From Bacillota bacterium (GTDB taxonomy: Bacteria > Bacillota > Clostridia > Lachnospirales > Anaerotignaceae): DNA of 16,432 bases. Below, in pieces: positions 14,444 to 16,432 of the stretch. The notes beneath the pieces are model-generated. The model was not told where the DNA came from and did not search any database. It saw nothing but the letters and a program-made list of their open reading frames with translations. The stretch covers positions 1-16,432 of the forward strand of contig JAUNCB010000002.1 in assembly GCA_030526765.1 (NCBI GenBank), given 5' to 3'. Each line of letters opens with the position of its first letter. Position 1 is the first letter of the stretch. The position numbers and the translations under genes were made by a program.

Positions 14444-16432
14444 ATGAAGAAATATAAGATTCTGATGGTTCTGATGGGACTGGAGATCGGCGGTGCGGAA
14501 ACCCATGTGGTGGAGCTGTCCAAGGAATTGAAAAAACAGGGATATGACATTATTGTTGCCTCCAACGGCGGTGTTTATGAAAAGGAACTGGCTGAGGCGG
14601 GGATTCGCCATTACCGTGCACCTCTGAATCAGAGAAATGTATTTAAGATGGCGCACTCCTACTTTATTCTGAAAAAGATCATTCAGAAGGAAAAGGTGGA
14701 TATTGTTCATTCCCATGCCAGAATCCCCAGCTTTGTGTGCGGACTGCTGAAAAACCGTATGAAGGATAAATTTACCTTTGTGACCTCTGCCCATTGGGTA
14801 TTTTATACCGGGATGGGGCTGAAATATATCTCTAACTGGGGTCAGAAGGTTGTGGCGGTCAGCGATGATATTCGGGAATATCTGATGGAAAACTACCGTG
14901 TGCGTTACGATGATATTTTTGTGACCATCAACGGGATCGATACGGAGAAATTTTCTCCTGAAACAGATCAGAGCAGGATCCGCAAGGAATTTGGTCTGAA
15001 AAAAGAAGAACCCACACTGGTTTATGTCAGCCGTATGGATGAAAGCCGTGCGCTGGTGGCAAGACAGCTGATTGCACTGGGGCCGAAGCTGGCAGAGGCG
15101 ATCCCCGGTCTGCGGATGCTGATCGTTGGCGGCGGGGATGTTTATGAAGAACTGCTGGAAAAAACGAAGGAAGCAAATGCGGTGAGCGGCAGAGAATGTA
15201 TTACCATGACCGGCGGCAGAACGGATATCAATGAACTGGTTTCTGTGGCGGATGTGTTTGTGGGTGTCAGCCGTGCGGCACTGGAGGCAATGGCGGCGGA
15301 GAAGCCTGTTGTGGTAGCCGGGAATGAAGGCTATATCGGTCTGTTTGGCAAGGAAAAACTGGAGCTGGCACAGGAGAATAACTTCTGCTGCCGTGGATGT
15401 GAAATGTCCAGCGAAGCCCTGCTGTTTCAAGATGTGGTCTATGCATTCAATGAAATGACCGACGAGGAAAGAAAAGCCATGGGTGTCTATGGCAGGGAGG
15501 TCATCTTTGAATATTATTCCGTTACAAAGATGGCAAATGACTGCGTGCAGGCATACCATGCAGCATATAAGGAAACCAGAGTGCCCCAGTACCATGTGGT
15601 GATGAGTGGGTATTATGGCTTCAATAATACCGGCGATGAAGCGATCATGCTTTCCATGCATAAAAACATCCAGCAGATGGGAGATAATTACCATATTACG
15701 GTATTGTCCAATAAGCCGGAGGAAACAAAGGCAAAATACGGCATTGAAGCAGTATACCGCTTTGGGCTGCGGGATGTGTTCCATGCCATTCGCGGCTGTG
15801 ATGTGCTCCTTTCCGGGGGCGGCTCTCTGCTGCAGGACAGCACCTCCACCCGTTCCCTGATGTATTATCTTTCCATCACAGTGATGGCGAAGCTGATGCG
15901 GAAAAAGGTGATGCTGTATGCAAACGGCATCGGGCCTGTTTCCGGAAAGCGAAACCGCAGACTGGTGAAGCAGGTGGTCAATCATGCAGACCTGATTACG
16001 CTGCGTGAGGAAAACTCCTATGAGGAACTGCTTTCCATGGGGGTAAATCCCAGAAAATGCTTTGTGACAGCAGACCCTGTATTTACCATGGACAGCATTT
16101 CCGAGGAAGAATCCCGCGGACTTCTGACAGCGGAAGGCGTGCCCATGGATAAACCCATTGTGGTGGTATCTGTTCGTAACTGGAAGGATATGGATCAGTT
16201 CATTGGCAGATTTGCAGAGCTGTGTGATACGATCGTGGAAAAATATGACAGAAATATCGTCTTTTTGGGCATGCAGATGCCAAATGATATTACCATCAGC
16301 GAAAAGGTTCGGGCAAAGATGAAGCAGAATGCTTATATCCTGCGGAACAATCACTCTCCTTATGAGGTGATGGGGATCATTTCGCAGGCAGATTTCATTC
16401 TGAGTATGCGTCTGCATACGCTGATTTTTGCG
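14444..16432 (+). CDS. GT4-like glycosyltransferase fused to CsaB polysaccharide pyruvyl transferase (3' partial)
   Basis: An open frame of 663 codons that runs off the window. Residues 1 to about 380 are a GT-B glycosyltransferase: MVLMGLEIGGAETHVVELSKEL, DIVHSHARIPSFVCGLL, VVAVSDDIREYL, NGIDTEKFSP, MLIVGGGDVYEELL. In the E-X7-E region only the second Glu is present (GVSRAALEAMAAEKP). From residue about 385 it is CsaB: MSGYYGFNNTGDEAIMLSM (387-405), LLSGGGSLLQDSTSTRSLMYYL (about 455-476), YANGIGPVSG, and a MRLHTLIFA end. CsaB adds a pyruvate ketal to a wall-polymer sugar, making the ligand for SLH domains. By family length about 80-100 residues are missing. Overlapping AGGAGGAGG lies before the ATG. 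Fusions of this type exist among Clostridia and Negativicutes as far as I recall. Confidence 0.88.
   Translation, partial: MKKYKILMVLMGLEIGGAETHVVELSKELKKQGYDIIVASNGGVYEKELAEAGIRHYRAPLNQRNVFKMAHSYFILKKIIQKEKVDIVHSHARIPSFVCGLLKNRMKDKFTFVTSAHWVFYTGMGLKYISNWGQKVVAVSDDIREYLMENYRVRYDDIFVTINGIDTEKFSPETDQSRIRKEFGLKKEEPTLVYVSRMDESRALVARQLIALGPKLAEAIPGLRMLIVGGGDVYEELLEKTKEANAVSGRECITMTGGRTDINELVSVADVFVGVSRAALEAMAAEKPVVVAGNEGYIGLFGKEKLELAQENNFCCRGCEMSSEALLFQDVVYAFNEMTDEERKAMGVYGREVIFEYYSVTKMANDCVQAYHAAYKETRVPQYHVVMSGYYGFNNTGDEAIMLSMHKNIQQMGDNYHITVLSNKPEETKAKYGIEAVYRFGLRDVFHAIRGCDVLLSGGGSLLQDSTSTRSLMYYLSITVMAKLMRKKVMLYANGIGPVSGKRNRRLVKQVVNHADLITLREENSYEELLSMGVNPRKCFVTADPVFTMDSISEEESRGLLTAEGVPMDKPIVVVSVRNWKDMDQFIGRFAELCDTIVEKYDRNIVFLGMQMPNDITISEKVRAKMKQNAYILRNNHSPYEVMGIISQADFILSMRLHTLIFA

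Noticed and set aside
13913..16417. Long - strand open frame (834 codons) opposite the DUF4330 and GT4-CsaB genes
   Set aside because: The + strand genes in this stretch are clear family members with good ribosome binding sites; the antisense frame has the same shadow composition and no domain.

Overview
The window reads as the chromosome of an endospore-forming or spore-descended anaerobic Firmicute of the class Clostridia, probably Lachnospirales; an Anaerotignum/Tyzzerella-like genus is my guess from gene content, not an established identity. Pointers are the SCIFF peptide and its radical SAM maturase (a clostridial hallmark), a GerS-like germination lipoprotein, a MazF/EndoA toxin of the Gram-positive type, strong AGGAGG ribosome binding sites, and CsaB, the pyruvyl transferase that prepares cell-wall polymers for S-layer-homology (SLH) proteins. 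I saw no phage, insertion sequence, CRISPR array, rRNA or tRNA gene. The window looks like ordinary chromosome with dense, mostly co-directional genes.

Layout. 1-1147 (+): the tail of an LCP (LytR/CpsA/Psr) protein, uridine kinase udk and a small membrane protein, closed by a strong hairpin that also serves the convergent genes. 1206-2276 (-): MazF-type endoribonuclease and, upstream of it, a GerS-like lipoprotein, read from a sigma-E-like promoter. 2277-2371: divergent intergenic region. 2372-3358 (+): nucleoside hydrolase. 3388-6488 (+): a SCIFF operon with a good housekeeping promoter, the 46-residue six-cysteine precursor (scfA), an internal hairpin terminator, the radical SAM/SPASM maturase (scfB), and a PLP-dependent Orn/Lys/Arg decarboxylase-family gene that ends inside its own terminator. 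6489-9010 (+): a secreted NAGPA-type phosphodiester glycosidase. 9011-9209: intergenic region with a terminator hairpin. 9210-16432 (+): a tightly packed cell-envelope operon whose genes overlap or nearly touch: MurJ-O-antigen-ligase fusion, GT4 glycosyltransferase, two DUF4330 proteins, and a GT4-CsaB fusion that runs off the end.

How the genes work together. The last block has the parts expected for a secondary cell-wall polysaccharide: glycosyltransferases that build the lipid-linked glycan, a MOP-superfamily flippase joined to a ligase/polymerase-like domain that could export it and attach or extend it, and CsaB to pyruvylate it for SLH binding. The LCP fragment and the NAGPA protein fit a general envelope theme. 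The most notable points are the flippase-ligase fusion (with a possible internal start for the ligase alone), the GT4-CsaB fusion, a SCIFF peptide that has Gly where I recall the thioether-acceptor Thr, and a mazF beside a gerS-like gene without the alr and antitoxin genes that often sit between them.
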